Shown piece by piece: positions 35,017 to 46,333 of a stretch of DNA of 64,000 nucleotides. How positions within the stretch are numbered: the stretch's first letter is position 1; every line of letters begins with the position of its first letter. Source of the DNA: Mesotaenium endlicherianum (taxonomy: Eukaryota; Streptophyta; Zygnematophyceae; Zygnematales; Mesotaeniaceae); the NCBI GenBank assembly GCA_009602735.1, contig WELA01013479.1:107771-171770 (forward strand), written 5' to 3'. The notes below the pieces were generated by a model. The model was not told the DNA's origin, made no database searches, and was given only the letters and a program-made list of their open reading frames with translations. Made by a program: the position numbers and the translations under genes.

Positions 35017-35791
35017 TGAAATGAATCGACTTACCAAATAGGCGATTAACAAATAATAAAGATCTTTATATCAGCAAGTAATCTTATGGTACTTTCCGTT
35101 AACTGTTTAACGGCAAATGGACAACGCACTAGCAGTGAATAATACTCGTCAGTCAAATGAGAGTAAACTAGCATCAATAATGCAAATCAGTGAACTCATA
35201 CATAAGCAAGGTTAGAAGACAGTGCGTATCAATGGCTTCTNNNNNNNNNNNNNNNNNNNNNNNNNNNNNNNNNNNNNNNNNNNNNNNNNNNNNNNNNNNN
35301 NNNNNNNNNNNNNNNNNNNNNNNNNNNNNNNNNNNNNNNNNNNNNNNNNNNNNNNNNNNNNNNNNNNNNNNNNNNNNNNNNNNNNNNNNNNNNNNNNNNN
35401 NNNNNNNNNNNNNNNNNNNNNNNNNNNNNNNNNNNNNNNNNNNNNNNNNNNNNNNNNNNNNNNNNNNNNNNNNNNNNNNNNNNNNNNNNNNNTCATCCCG
35501 AATAGCCATCCATCATAGGGATGTCATCTGGCTATTCATCTAGCATATCGCACTTAGATGCATATCAAGGCAGTTCGCTGCTACCGAGTACGGAAGTCAG
35601 CTTGCTGTCAAAGAATGTGTCAGCAAGGTGACTTATATGGACTTTCAGCCTGCTGCTTTCGACTGAGTCAAGAAACTGATAATTATGTAAAGTCCAGCAG
35701 ACTGACTATTAACTAAAGTTCAGCAGGCTGAACTTAATTAACTATTATATTTAAATGAATATTATATCCACTAATAAACTGATTCATTACA
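35017..35791 (-). repeat. Chromovirus LTR 2 (shared middle LTR, with N gap)
   Basis: 5' LTR of copy A and 3' LTR of copy B on the minus strand. N at 35241-35492 replaces the centre. It differs from LTRs 1 and 3 at many of the readable positions (for example cttatggtactttcc against ctttatggtattttcc). Confidence 0.88.
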
Positions 35792-35802
35792 AAAATGTAC
35801 AT

Positions 35803-35885
35803 CCCGCCCAAAGGGCACCTCTCCCCCCAACCTCTGAAATGGTATTGTCGGGGGGATGGTCCCGTAGGGGTGCCCTTTGGGCGGG
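35803..35885. repeat. Hairpin with 17-bp perfect arms
   Basis: cccgcccaaagggcacc (35803-35819) and its exact reverse complement (35869-35885) enclose a 49-bp spacer. It sits between LTR 2 and the truncated pol of copy B, at the deletion junction. Could be a tiny inverted-repeat element or a fold-back formed during repair. Confidence 0.8.
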
Positions 35886-35897
35886 AGAGGTGCCTTT

Positions 35898-38800
35898 TTA
35901 CATACCCAGGCTGAGTTCAAAAGGAGTCTTGCCCGTTGACGTGTGCACCGCACTGTTGACCGCAAACTGAATTTGAGGCAACAGGTCATCCCAATTATCT
36001 TGTTTTTGGTTAATGTATGCTCTCAGCACCTCTTGCAGAACTCGGTTAGTTCTTTCAGTCTGCCCATCAGTCTGAGGGTGGTTTGCTGTGCTAAGCAGCT
36101 GTTTGACTCCCATTAACCCCATTAAAGCTCTCCAGAACTTAGAGGTGAATTTTGAGTCTCTGTCTGAGATAATATTAGAAGGTAGCCCATGTTGGCATAC
36201 TACATGGTTGTAAAATTGTCTCGCTGTTTCGAGTGCAATTACTTTGACAGTTGTGGGGATGAAAATGACCATTTTTGTCAGTTTATCCACGACTACCAAT
36301 ATCGAATCATGCCCATTAGCAGTTCGTGGCAGTGTGACCACCCAGTCCATGGATATAGTTTCCCAGCGTCCAGTTGGGATGGGCAGTGGTTGCAAGCGAC
36401 CTCCGGGTGGTGTGTGCCGAGACTTATTTCTCTGACACAGGTCACAGGTGTTGACATATTTCAAGACCTCCCGGGGTAACCCCTCCCAATAATAATGTTT
36501 TGCCAGTTTGCCAACAGTTTTGGCCTGCCCCAAATGTCCACCCAGGAGACTGTCATGAGCTTGACTCAGTAAGAGAGACCTTATTTCCAAGTTATTAGGA
36601 ATGACCAGCTTCAGCCTGCCTGAAGTGGTTTCAGTCACCCAGACCCCTCCCTTAAGCTTATACCCGAGTGCAGTAGCACGACACACACCAGTAGTGGGGC
36701 TGGGCTCAAATGTTGGGTCAGAAAGGTAGGCTTTCCTGAGTTGTTCGAGGAAGGACTTTTTCACTTTTAGTAAAGTGAGTGCACACAGGACTTTATCTAC
36801 AGCATGCTGATTAAAGTTCCTTTCTTGCAAGTCAACTCTTCTAGAGAGTGCATCAGCAGGATTCAACTTCCCTGGTTTGTAGTCGATTTGGACTTGGAAC
36901 TGCCCCAGCATCTGGCTCCGGCGGTTCTCCCTCCTCGACAGCTTGGACTTCTTCTGAAAGTGAGTCAGAGCTAAATGATATGTAATCACCTTAAAAGCTT
37001 TACCATGTAAGTATGCTCTCCACTGTTTGAGTACATGAATGATAGCTAGGAGCTCTTTATCATGCACTGAGTAATTAATCTCCGCTGGATTGAATTTCAT
37101 AGACTCATACAACACAGGATGCCACTTCTGCCATACCTTACCATCCATTGTGGTTTTGTCAGCAGGCTGCAACAAAATAGCACCCATGGCAAAGTCAGAG
37201 GCATCAGTAACCACCCGCACCGGTTTGCTGGGGTCATACACGGCTAGCACTTGGGCAGAACAAAGGGCATCATTAAGGGTCTGGAAGGCAGCCTGCTGCT
37301 CTGCCCCCCACACATACCCGATGTCTTTCTTAGTAAGGTCAGTGAGTTTACTGGCCTTTGTGGAATAATTCTCAATAAATCTCCTATAGTAGTTAGCAAA
37401 GCCGAGGAAGGATCTAACTTCAGAGACAGACTGTGGTACTGGCGAGTCCCATATGGTCTGGACTTTCTTAGGATCCACACTGATGCCCTCTTAACTGACA
37501 ACGTGGCCTAAGAATTCAATACTTTTCTTAAAGAAATCACACTTGCTCATTTTAGCATATAAGTGATTTTTCCGCAGAGTGTTCAGGTCTGTTTTTAAGT
37601 GTTCAGTGTGCTGAGCTTCATCTTTAGAGAAAATGAAAATATCATCCAGGAAAACTTGCACAAGCTTATCCAAATGAGGTCTGAAAATGTCATTCATAGC
37701 ACCCATGAAGGTAGCAGGAGCATTAGTCAGTCCAAATGGCATCACGTTGAACTCATAGTGTCCATAACGTGTGCGGAAGGCAGTCTTGTGTTCATCCCCC
37801 TCAGCAATTCTGATTTGATGATAACCACTCTTGAGATCTATCTTACTGAACACCTTAGCGCCAGACAGGGTATCAAGCAAGTCCTCGATTCTGGGTAAAG
37901 CATACTTGTTCTTTACTGTAATTCTGTTCAGGGCTCTGTAATCCACACACATCCGCATACTGCCATCCTTTTTCTTAACAAATAGGATGGGTGCGCCGTA
38001 AGGTGATTTACTGGGAGAAATATAACCATTTTCCTCAAGCTCTGCAATCTGTGTTTTCAACTCCTCGCTCTCCACATAAGACAAGCCATACGTGCGTTGC
38101 CAAGGTGGCTGACTCCCAGGTAATAGATCAATCCTATGATCTACTTCCCTCTTAGGGGGTAGTCCTGGAGGCATATTAAATACATCAGTGTACTGAGCAA
38201 CAATTTTTGCAGCAGTAGGGTGCTCCGGAGGGCTTACCTTTTTCTCAACCACTTCTTCAGGTTGAGGAGGTACCTCTCTTAGCAGCAGACAGAACATTCT
38301 GTCTTCCTTCTGGTTCCAGCTTTTGACGAACTCCATTGCATTCAGCAACTTGCATCCTTCTGGAAGCCTCTTCTTTTCCTTCATTTGCCATCCACACAGG
38401 ACAAGAGGAAGAGCACTGGTGGGTGCCAAGTCAGTCTGCCCATCACTGGCTCCTCTCACTTTAACTGTACCTCTGCTCCAACACACTTCAGCTTGATGTC
38501 TATTAAGCCAGGACCTGCCTAGCACGAGATCATAAAAGCCAGTGTTGAGTACCTCAAATGTAAGCGTTTCAGTTAGAACTGCAATGCCAGAACCTAACTG
38601 GACCTCAATAGGCTTGGTTATAACTCCTCCCGGGATACTTGAGGCATCTCCAAGGAATATTTTTCTATTCCCTTGGGTGACAGTAGGCAGCCTTAGCCGC
38701 TTAACTAAGTCCTTGTGAATAAAAGTATGTGACGCCCCTCCGTCAACAAATGCCCTCACCTTCCTACCTGCAATCATGCAATGCAGTAGGATAGGGGGGA

Positions 38801-38969
38801 CTGTCTTTTCCTGACTTTCGCATTGTTCTCCTGACGTAGCAAAGAAATGTTGGACATCAGGTGGAACAAGAGCATCCAGAGTGTGCACTCTCTGGACGTC
38901 TATATTACTGATGGTCTCCTTTATCTGTTTGTCAGGCATGCATAGTGAATCCAGTTCAGCAGGACCCAT
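35898..38969 (-). pseudogene. pol: Chromovirus B pol, nonsense-mutated and 3'-truncated
   Basis: Closely related to copy A pol in the same order (protease, RT, RNase H, integrase). A TAA at 37491 lies where copy A has AAA (K in VVSKEGIS), splitting it into 492 and 526 codons. The 3' part stops after TPFELSLG, so the integrase C-terminus, the chromodomain and the accessory ORF are missing. Confidence 0.9.
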
Positions 38970-39037
38970 AATACCTGCTACGAGGGCAGCTAGTGACGAC
39001 TCACTATCTCTAGCATCCTCACAGTCAGTAGACTGGA

Positions 39038-40487
39038 TTACTGACTGTTGCTGTCTTTTAAAGGCTGGTCTTTTCTCTCGACCTTAGGCAGGTGCTTGAC
39101 CGGACACTGTTCTCTGTAGTGGCCTTTCTGCTGACAATGGTAGCAAGTAGATTTTGCTGAGGCTGGTCTCGGCTTAGTCCTACCACCACCCCTTCCATAG
39201 CCACCTCGAGAGGAATCACCTCTACCTCTAGACTGAATAGCATTGTACTCATACCCATATTCATCACCCTGATTATCCTCAGCCTGGTCTCCTTCAATTG
39301 CATTGTAGGAACCGTGGGGCTTTTTGATGACCTTAGACACCAAAGCATTCCTCTGGCGCTTGTGATTGAGCTGCTGCTGATCCCAGGCGTCAGCATCCTG
39401 GATCAAGTCAGCCAGTTTCTCATACTTTTTCTCAGCGAAATGACCAGAGACCTCGGATTTCAAGCCATACCAGAAGTATGCTATCCTATACCGTTCTGGC
39501 AAATCTGGCTGCTTCATCTTGTTCTCTTGGAACTTTTGAGCAAACTCAGCAACTGAAGTGGTCTGCTTCAGTGTCAGGGAGATCATCGCATACATAGCTT
39601 TCTCCTGCTGGTTGATGACATCAAACTTCTCATGCAACTTCTCGACAAACTCTACCCACGTAGGGTCACCGAGTTGCCGAGCCTTACGCTCTCCTTTCCA
39701 GTAAAGCCACCAGTCTGCGGCACTGCCTCTCAGTTGCGCACCGGTGTGGGTAGTTCTCCAGCCACTGCTCAACATCCGCGAGAAACTTGATCAGGTAATA
39801 TTTTCTGTTTCCCTCAGGATCATATTCCTGGGGAGGTTTCGGCTTGGGCTTACTAGGCCCTCGGCCACCACCATTAGTGGTTTGAGACCCCAGTTGGTCT
39901 CTGTCCCGGAGTAGGGACATTATGATTCTTTTGTCCTCCTGCTGGGACTGATACATGGTCGCCATTTGCGACTGAATCTGAACGAACAACGCTCCCAAGT
40001 CTACACTCTAGGGTGGTAGATTAGCAAATGCAGCAGCAGCATTGGCATCTACTCGCTGAGTAGTGACCTCAACAATCCCTCTCGCTCCTGCAGCAGCAAT
40101 TCCTATCGCATTCAGCCGGTCACGTATTTGACCTAGGGGTACATTGAGTTGTACAGCAGGAGGTGGGTTCAGAACATTGGCCCTTGATGCCATAAGTTCT
40201 TCAACAGTGCGCTCATCAGCTGGCTGTCCTTCTCTCCTTTCTGTATCTTGAGCGGCCTTTGCTACTTGTTCAGCTTCTAATCTGGCTCTCTCCTCCTCAG
40301 CTTGCTGTGCTGCGACTGCGGCAATAGCAGCTGACTCATCTGCAGCCTCTCTAGGTGCAGTATCCGCTACTGCTTCAGAATAGGTACGGGTTCCCTCTAC
40401 ATGGCTTTCCGCCTGGTTTTCGACATTCTCGTTATCCTGGTTCTCCATGTCTCGGGAGTTGCTAGTTTGAGACCGTGTCCTTACCAT
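39038..40487 (-). pseudogene. gag: Chromovirus B gag, broken
   Basis: Starts MVRTRSQTSNSRDMENQ at 40487. TAG at about 40008 replaces the CAA of copy A (PPQNVDLG). A deletion after WLENYP removes residues of the capsid part and shifts the frame near 39745. The CCHC knuckle remains at about 39110-39150. Confidence 0.88.
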
Positions 40488-40521
40488 ACAAAGAAGACTG
40501 TGATAACCGCTTCAATACCAC

Positions 40522-41242
40522 TGAAATGAATCGTCTTACCAAATAGGCGATTAACAATTAATAAAGATCTTTATATCAGCAAGTAATCTTTGTGGTATTT
40601 TCCGTTAACTGGTTAAACGGCAAAGGACAACACACTAGCAGTGAGTAATACTCGTAAGTCAAATGCGAGTAAACTAGCATCAATAATGCAAATCAGTAAA
40701 CTCATACATAAGCAAGGTTAGAAGACAGTGCGTATCAATGGCTTCTCGCCTTGGATTCAGATCTCTCTCAGTAAGCTGTACAAGAGAGTTGGCCTCGTTT
40801 CCGAATGCCGAACTCGAGAGCAATGCCTAGCATATGTACATGGAATGAGTTTACTGTTCAACGGTCAGTGCGATGGCACCGCCTACCCGGGAGTTAACCA
40901 CGTTGGTAGGACCTCGGTTAACCAAATCCACCGCCATCTCCCATCATCCTGAATCGCCATCCATCTTAGGGATGTCATTTGGCGATTCATCTAGCATACC
41001 ACACTTAGATGCATCTCGAAGCAGTTCGCTGCTACCGAGTACGGAAGTCAGCTGGCTGTCAAAGAATGTGTCAGCAAGCTGACTCAAGTTGACTTCAGCC
41101 TGTTGTTTTCGGCCGAGTCATTATGCTGATACTAGATATGAAGTCCAGCAGACTGATTATTAACTAGAGTTCAGCAGGCTGAACTTATTCAACTATTATA
41201 TTTAAATGAATATTATATCAACTAATATACTGATTCATTACA
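40522..41242 (-). repeat. Chromovirus LTR 3 (5' LTR of copy B)
   Basis: 721 bp, TGAAATGAATCG to TGATTCATTACA, followed by the AGAGG target duplication. Almost identical to LTR 1. The adjacent primer-binding site in copy B is degraded (TGGTATTGAAGC). Confidence 0.9.
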
Positions 41243-41840
41243 AGAGGGCTATCAGAACGGCACATCAGCAACAAGAAGAATACTGGGTGCAAAGAGACGC
41301 AGCGGAAGCCGCTGTAAACAAAGCATATCAGGGAGATAGGATGGGAGAACTGATGAGATGTCAGGAGCTATTGGACCATATTGATAACCGGACCTATGAA
41401 TTACAAACACTTCTGGAAAGAGAGGATACACCCATGTGGGATCAGGCACCTGAGCAAGCAGCATCGCTACGAGGAGTGGAGACGACACACATGACACTCT
41501 ATTATCTGTGAGAAACGCCACTCACAGCCAAATTTCTGGGAACTCACCTCCCGGAACAATGACATTAAGATGTGAAGAGGCCTTAGAAGAAGCCATGTCA
41601 GGGTATGACACCCCTCTCAGCCCAAGGGCAGCTGGGCATGGAGATTATTGGCAGGAAAGCTCAAGTAGCTAAAAAGCTAATCAAAAGTGTCTATCGTCTT
41701 CACCAGAGCAGGCACCAAGACAAGAACGCCAGTGCAATCTTGGTGAATGGGTCGAAGAGAGTAGCCAGAATTCAGGAGATTCTGGAGGGTCTGCGAAGAC
41801 CATATGTCTCGAAGTAATATTCAAAGAACGCCAGGAGGAG
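41243..41840 (+). pseudogene. Decayed coding region after the nested insertion
   Basis: Resumes the outer element after the AGAGG duplication. It encodes a charged, helical segment (QQEEYWVQRDAAEAAVNKAY, then CEEALEEAMSGYDTP) in shifting frames with several stops. It reads on into the spacer ORF below. Function not recognised. Confidence 0.5.
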
Positions 41841-43235
41841 TTGGACAAGAAACTGTCTACAACACCTGCCTTGATGAGCTCAGAGCCGCAAGCTAAGGGA
41901 CAACAACAAGGTTCAGCCAGTCAAAGAGCTGAACACATTGCAAGGCAAATCATGGAGCAGCTGCTAGACGCAGGCGCTCGACAACACCAGGAACGGGAAG
42001 TGGCTAAAGCGGCAAGTGCTCTACAATCAGCCATCGTCAACTTGGCGAAACTCAACACCAATAATGAAGGAGAAATGCCACCACCCGGAGTGGAGAAATC
42101 AGTTGAAGATGAGGCAGAAATGCTAGACCTTCCAGGGTTTGACCTGCCGTTAGTCGCCAATGAAGAGAAGATTCAGAAAGCAGTTCCACGTTTTTCTACT
42201 CTGGAACTGGATGTATTTGAGCTACAAGAACTCAGAACGGATGACTGGGTGAACGACCAATTCATGATGGAAGGACCCAGCCCGACCGATCTTTACAACG
42301 ATCTAAGGTTGCCTACATCAAGCACTCCAACCGCCAGACTGCCAGCACCAGAAGCTACCCCACATCAACTACAACAGCTGCAGGAAGTGGCTGCCTGCAC
42401 CGATAAGGTGGAACGAACACAAGGAAGTCCTCACGGTCGCGCAAGCAGACCAAGAAAGGTTGCCCGGGAAGGGAGTGCACCTTTCAGGCGGATGCCGATG
42501 CGTTATCTCAAGTACAGGGGAACATCTCAGAGAGAAGGGGTTCCAAAAGGAACCACGGCTCCTCCTCCGCAACCTATCCTAGAGATTCTGCAGAGAGAGG
42601 GAGAGGATGGCTTAATTCGCAAAGCCATGACATTGGGAATTCACCTTCCCATGGTGCGCCCATCAATCACTGGAACATGGGAGAAGGACAGTTCAGCTCC
42701 TAGGACACCTGCAGTGTCAAAAAGGGAACTGGTAGAGCTAAGAAGCACCATAAGCCGCTTGACAGCAGAAAATGTTGTATACGCACAACTAGCTGCGGCC
42801 CAAAGATCGCAGACTATGACACAAGCATGGACGGTTACGCCACCAGCCAGGGAGGAATTTGGCACAACCGTTGCGCGCATAGCTACCATAGAGCGCGAAC
42901 GGGGTTGGACAATTGACCCCAGAGGAGATCCAGCAGGGTGGCCTTTGCCAAACCCAACCCCACCACGTGAAGAAGGAGGAACAAGGACCAGCTGGACTGC
43001 GGCTGATGAAGAAAGATTCTTGAGGCAGCCCATCCGGAGGCGCGTGACCTACACCACGCAACCAGAAAGGCGACAATCTATCGGGAAAAGTAAGAGGCCT
43101 AAGAAGCAGGCCGCCAAGCCTGAGATAGCGGAAGAGCAAGCTGCGAAGCTTGCCACTCCACCGCCTAACAATCAGGCAGAAAAGCCTGAAGGCCAAGATG
43201 AGGGCGGAAAGCCCCCACCCGGACCCAAAGAGTAG
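41841..43235 (+). CDS. Unrecognised 464-residue spacer region upstream of RT
   Basis: An open frame rich in Gln, Glu and Pro, with no domain that I recognise. It contains an acidic segment (VEDEAEMLDLPGFDLPLV), a basic Arg/Pro region and a Lys/Pro/Glu-rich tail. The frame stays open upstream of the first ATG-like codon and ends at TAG; the same frame continues into the RT region, so the domain is probably part of the polyprotein between methyltransferase and RT. Confidence 0.5.
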   Translation: MDKKLSTTPALMSSEPQAKGQQQGSASQRAEHIARQIMEQLLDAGARQHQEREVAKAASALQSAIVNLAKLNTNNEGEMPPPGVEKSVEDEAEMLDLPGFDLPLVANEEKIQKAVPRFSTLELDVFELQELRTDDWVNDQFMMEGPSPTDLYNDLRLPTSSTPTARLPAPEATPHQLQQLQEVAACTDKVERTQGSPHGRASRPRKVAREGSAPFRRMPMRYLKYRGTSQREGVPKGTTAPPPQPILEILQREGEDGLIRKAMTLGIHLPMVRPSITGTWEKDSSAPRTPAVSKRELVELRSTISRLTAENVVYAQLAAAQRSQTMTQAWTVTPPAREEFGTTVARIATIERERGWTIDPRGDPAGWPLPNPTPPREEGGTRTSWTAADEERFLRQPIRRRVTYTTQPERRQSIGKSKRPKKQAAKPEIAEEQAAKLATPPPNNQAEKPEGQDEGGKPPPGPKE

Positions 43236-43298
43236 CAACTACAGGATGCCTGTGTTGGGGAAAAGCAGCCAGCAATTGAGGTCTTCACCATTGGAAAT

Positions 43299-44203
43299 AT
43301 GGTCTCAGCCCAACAGAGTGCACAAGTAGTAAGGCTGCTGAAGAAGCACCGCAAGGTGTTTGCTTTTACCAAAGAGGAGATTGGTAGAACCGCCGCCAGT
43401 GTGTGTGAGATCACACTAATAACCCAGTCAGACTTGGGCCGCATAAGCTCAGTCAGACCGAATGGGACTGTGTGGAGAAAACTTGCCAGGAGCTGCACTA
43501 GCTCGGCATTATTGAGAAATCAACCTCAATACATGGAGCTCCCACGGTAGTAGTTGCCAAGAAGGACGAGGATGGCAACTACACAACCACTCGTATGTGT
43601 GGGGACTACAGACGACTGAACCTTCACACGGAGCCAGACAGCTATGTGATGCCTACACCAGAGCGGATTTTGGCAATTGCTACCACCGGGAAGGTGTTCA
43701 GCATCATCGATCTACGCCAAGGGTTCAACTAGATCCCTGTGAAAACAGAGGATCGAGGTAAGACCACTTTCTGGGCTCAAAGGGAACTTTGGCAATGGAC
43801 GGTATTGCCGTTTGGGCTGAAAAATGCCCCAGCCATCTTTCAGAGGACTATGGATAAAGTGCTAGAGGGGTTAGATTATGCAAAACCATACATTGATGAC
43901 GTTGTGGTATTTAGCAAGTCCATAGAGGAGCACCTCGAGCACTTGGAACAAGTGTTCCAGCGCCTAGAGAAATTTCGGATGACACTGCATCCTGGAAAGT
44001 GCAGATTCTTTGAGGCACATGTGCCTTACTTAGGACATGAGATTGGGAACAATGTTATGTCCCCTCAGGCTGTAAAGACTGAAGCCATCTACAAGATACC
44101 TGCATTAGCGAATGTGTCTAAGCTGAAAGCTCTGTTAGGGCTAAGCGGATACTATCGTAAATTTGTGAAGGATTATAGCAAAATTGCTAAATCCTTGGCA
44201 TAA
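43299..44203 (+). pseudogene. pol: Reverse transcriptase of the outer element
   Basis: Ty3/gypsy RT motifs in order: RMCGDYRRLN, FSIIDLRQGFN / IPV, LPFGLKNAPAIFQRTMD, and the catalytic YIDDVVVFS. The thumb and connection segment (LLGLSGYYRKFVKDYSKIA) follows. TAG stops interrupt before LGIIEKS and inside the QGFN-IPV motif, where Gln is strongly expected; TAA ends the segment at 44201. There is also a frame change between 43480 and 43550. Confidence 0.85.
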
Positions 44204-46270
44204 CTCCTGAAGAAGGACGTACCTTTTGTGTGGACGAAAGCCCAACAGAAGGTCATGAACGAGCTCAAGGAGCGGCTGGTAACAGCCCCAGTCTTGCAAA
44301 CACCTGACTTCTCCAAGCCGTTTAATCTACACACCGACTGGAGTCGTGTGAGAAATGGCGTAGTACTCACTCAGGCCGAAAGTCCTAGAGAGGAGTACGT
44401 CATTGTCTATGCCTCGCGCTCTAACAACCGAGCGGAGAGCAACTACTTGTCCTACGAAGGAGAGCTGCTGGCAGTGGTTTGGGTTGTTGCACAGTTCAGA
44501 GAGTATCTATGGGGAAGACCCTTCACGCTGATCACAGATCACTCGCCGTTACTCTGGCTGATGAAGAATGGAGATCTCACTGATAAATTGGCTCGCAAGG
44601 CTCTTAAGCTCCAGGAGTACCAGATGACAGTGATATATCGAGCAGGTATACTCAACAACGACGCTGATGGAGTCAGCAGAAACCCAGACCCATACGCAGA
44701 CAACAGAACAGGAGCTCGAGAAGACGAAGATCCGAGCAGCCCAGCAGAATTGGCAGCCTGTTTTTCCGAAATGGCTAGAATAGTAGGGTCAGGAGAAACT
44801 AAGTCTCTACCCCTGTTCAGTCCAGCGATCCGGAAAGATCAAGCGAGAATGCATTGGTTGAAGACGGGGGCCCATATAGAAGGATTATTGGCAAAAAAAA
44901 AGGACCAGGTAGGTCATCGAGCTAAAAGGTTTTGCTGGACACGCAATAACCTCTTCAAGATTGAAGAAACTGGTCAGGAGAAGTTGGTGCCAGAATCCAC
45001 CAAAAGGCGAGCTCTGGTGCGGGACATGCACGAGAATACTGGACACTATGGTGTCAAGAAGACATATAGTCTTTTGGAGCTGTCTTACTGGTGGAGGGGC
45101 ATGAAGCAACAGTGTGAGGATGTGATCAAGGCCTGCAAAAGCTGTGATCGCGTTAAGGCTGGTTATACGCAGCAACACCCACACCTGCAACCTCTGCCAA
45201 TCATGGGCCTAGGCTACCGCTGGAGCTGCGATCTTGCAGGTGAGCTACCGCTGTCCAAACGAGGTAACAAGTACATTATGGTCATAATTGAGCATTTCTC
45301 TAAGTGGATAGAGGTTGTACCTCTAACCGCTACAAAAAGTTTGGGGACCGCGGAAGCGCTCCTCAATGGTGTCATTGTACGTCATGGAGCCCCAGCAGAA
45401 GTGCTGACAGACCAAGGGTCTGAGTTCCAAGGATCTTTTCAGAAACTCCTGGATAAATGCTTCATTGACCATCGCACTACGTCTAGAGACCACCCACAAG
45501 CAGATGGTTTGGCAGAACGGATGGTGCAAACCATTAAGTATGCTTTACGCAAATTTTGCCTTGAGCATGATAAGCGTGATTGGGATCTGGCCCTGCCATG
45601 GCTGGTTATGGGTTACAGATTTAGCAAGCAAGCTGCTTTGGCGAATTACTCGCCTTATCAGATTCTGTTTGGAAGAAGTCCAGTTGTGCCCAGCAGCATC
45701 AAACAGGAGATTGAGCAGGTGAAAGATCTGGACAGCCCTGATGAACTGTTACAGGTCATGTTGCGCCGCAAGGTGTTATTTGAGCGCATGATGCCTGCTG
45801 CCCTGGACAACCTGAAAATTGCACAGAAAAGAGACACACAGCGTTACGCCAAGACGCGAGATGGGAGCTACCGCCTGCAAATGACGCAGATCCAGGAAGG
45901 AGACTTTGTCTACCGCAAGCGCCAGTCCAAGACCATCATTGACACCAGTTCAGGTGCAGTAGTCTTACGCGTGAAACATGCGTTCGACAATGATGTGTTG
46001 GAACTGGAGAGTTCTGATGGTAAGACCTTAAGAAATCACGTGCAGAACTTTTCGCTGTGCCATTTGCCAAATATTGATCCTACAGTTAAAGCTGAGCCCG
46101 AGGAATTGGTGCCAGCCATGCCCTTTGCCAGCTGCAAAGTGCTGGATGATCAAGAAGCAATGGTAACCTGCGATAAGTGTGGTGCCCGTTGGCACACCTT
46201 CTGCGTTGGTTAAGAAGAGATTATGGCAAGACGGTGGGAATGTTCTGACTGCCTTCCCAAAACCCCCAGC
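44204..46270 (+). pseudogene. pol: RNase H, integrase and C-terminal PHD finger of the outer element
   Basis: A 661-codon frame (44228-46213) encodes RNase H (NLHTDWSRVRNGVVLTQ, YEGELLAVVW, LITDHSPL), the integrase HHCC zinc finger (HENTGHYGVKKTY ... CKSCDRVKAGY) and the DDE core (WSCDLAGELP, VLTDQGSEFQG, DHPQADGLAERMVQ with the Glu helix). The last part reads CDKCGARWHTFC, and beyond the TAA at 46211 the frame goes on with RRWECSDC. Together these give the C4HC3-like pattern of a PHD finger, though one early Cys is not obvious. PHD fingers bind histone H3 tails; here it takes the place of the chromodomain found in chromoviruses. Confidence 0.8.
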
Positions 46271-46322
46271 CACAGGGCCAGCAAATAAAACTTTTAGCAG
46301 AAAGGCAGAGACGCCTTAACTG

Positions 46323-46333
46323 AAAGGGAGGGG
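46323..46333 (+). promoter_or_regulatory. Polypurine tract of the outer element
   Basis: aaagggagggg stands directly before TGTAAGG at 46334, the expected arrangement of a plus-strand primer site next to the 3' LTR. This fixes the LTR start at 46334 rather than at the TGTC motif at 46625. Confidence 0.7.

Larger units (their letters stand above)
26882..41242 (-). mobile_element. Tandem chromovirus array LTR-A-LTR-B-LTR
   Basis: Two minus-strand Ty3/gypsy chromovirus copies share a middle LTR. LTRs run TGAAATGAATCG ... TGATTCATTACA. The array is flanked by one target duplication, AGAGG at 26877-26881 and 41243-41247. A primer-binding-like TGGTATCGGAGC (initiator-Met tRNA type, one mismatch) follows the 5' LTR of copy A. 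Confidence 0.9.
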
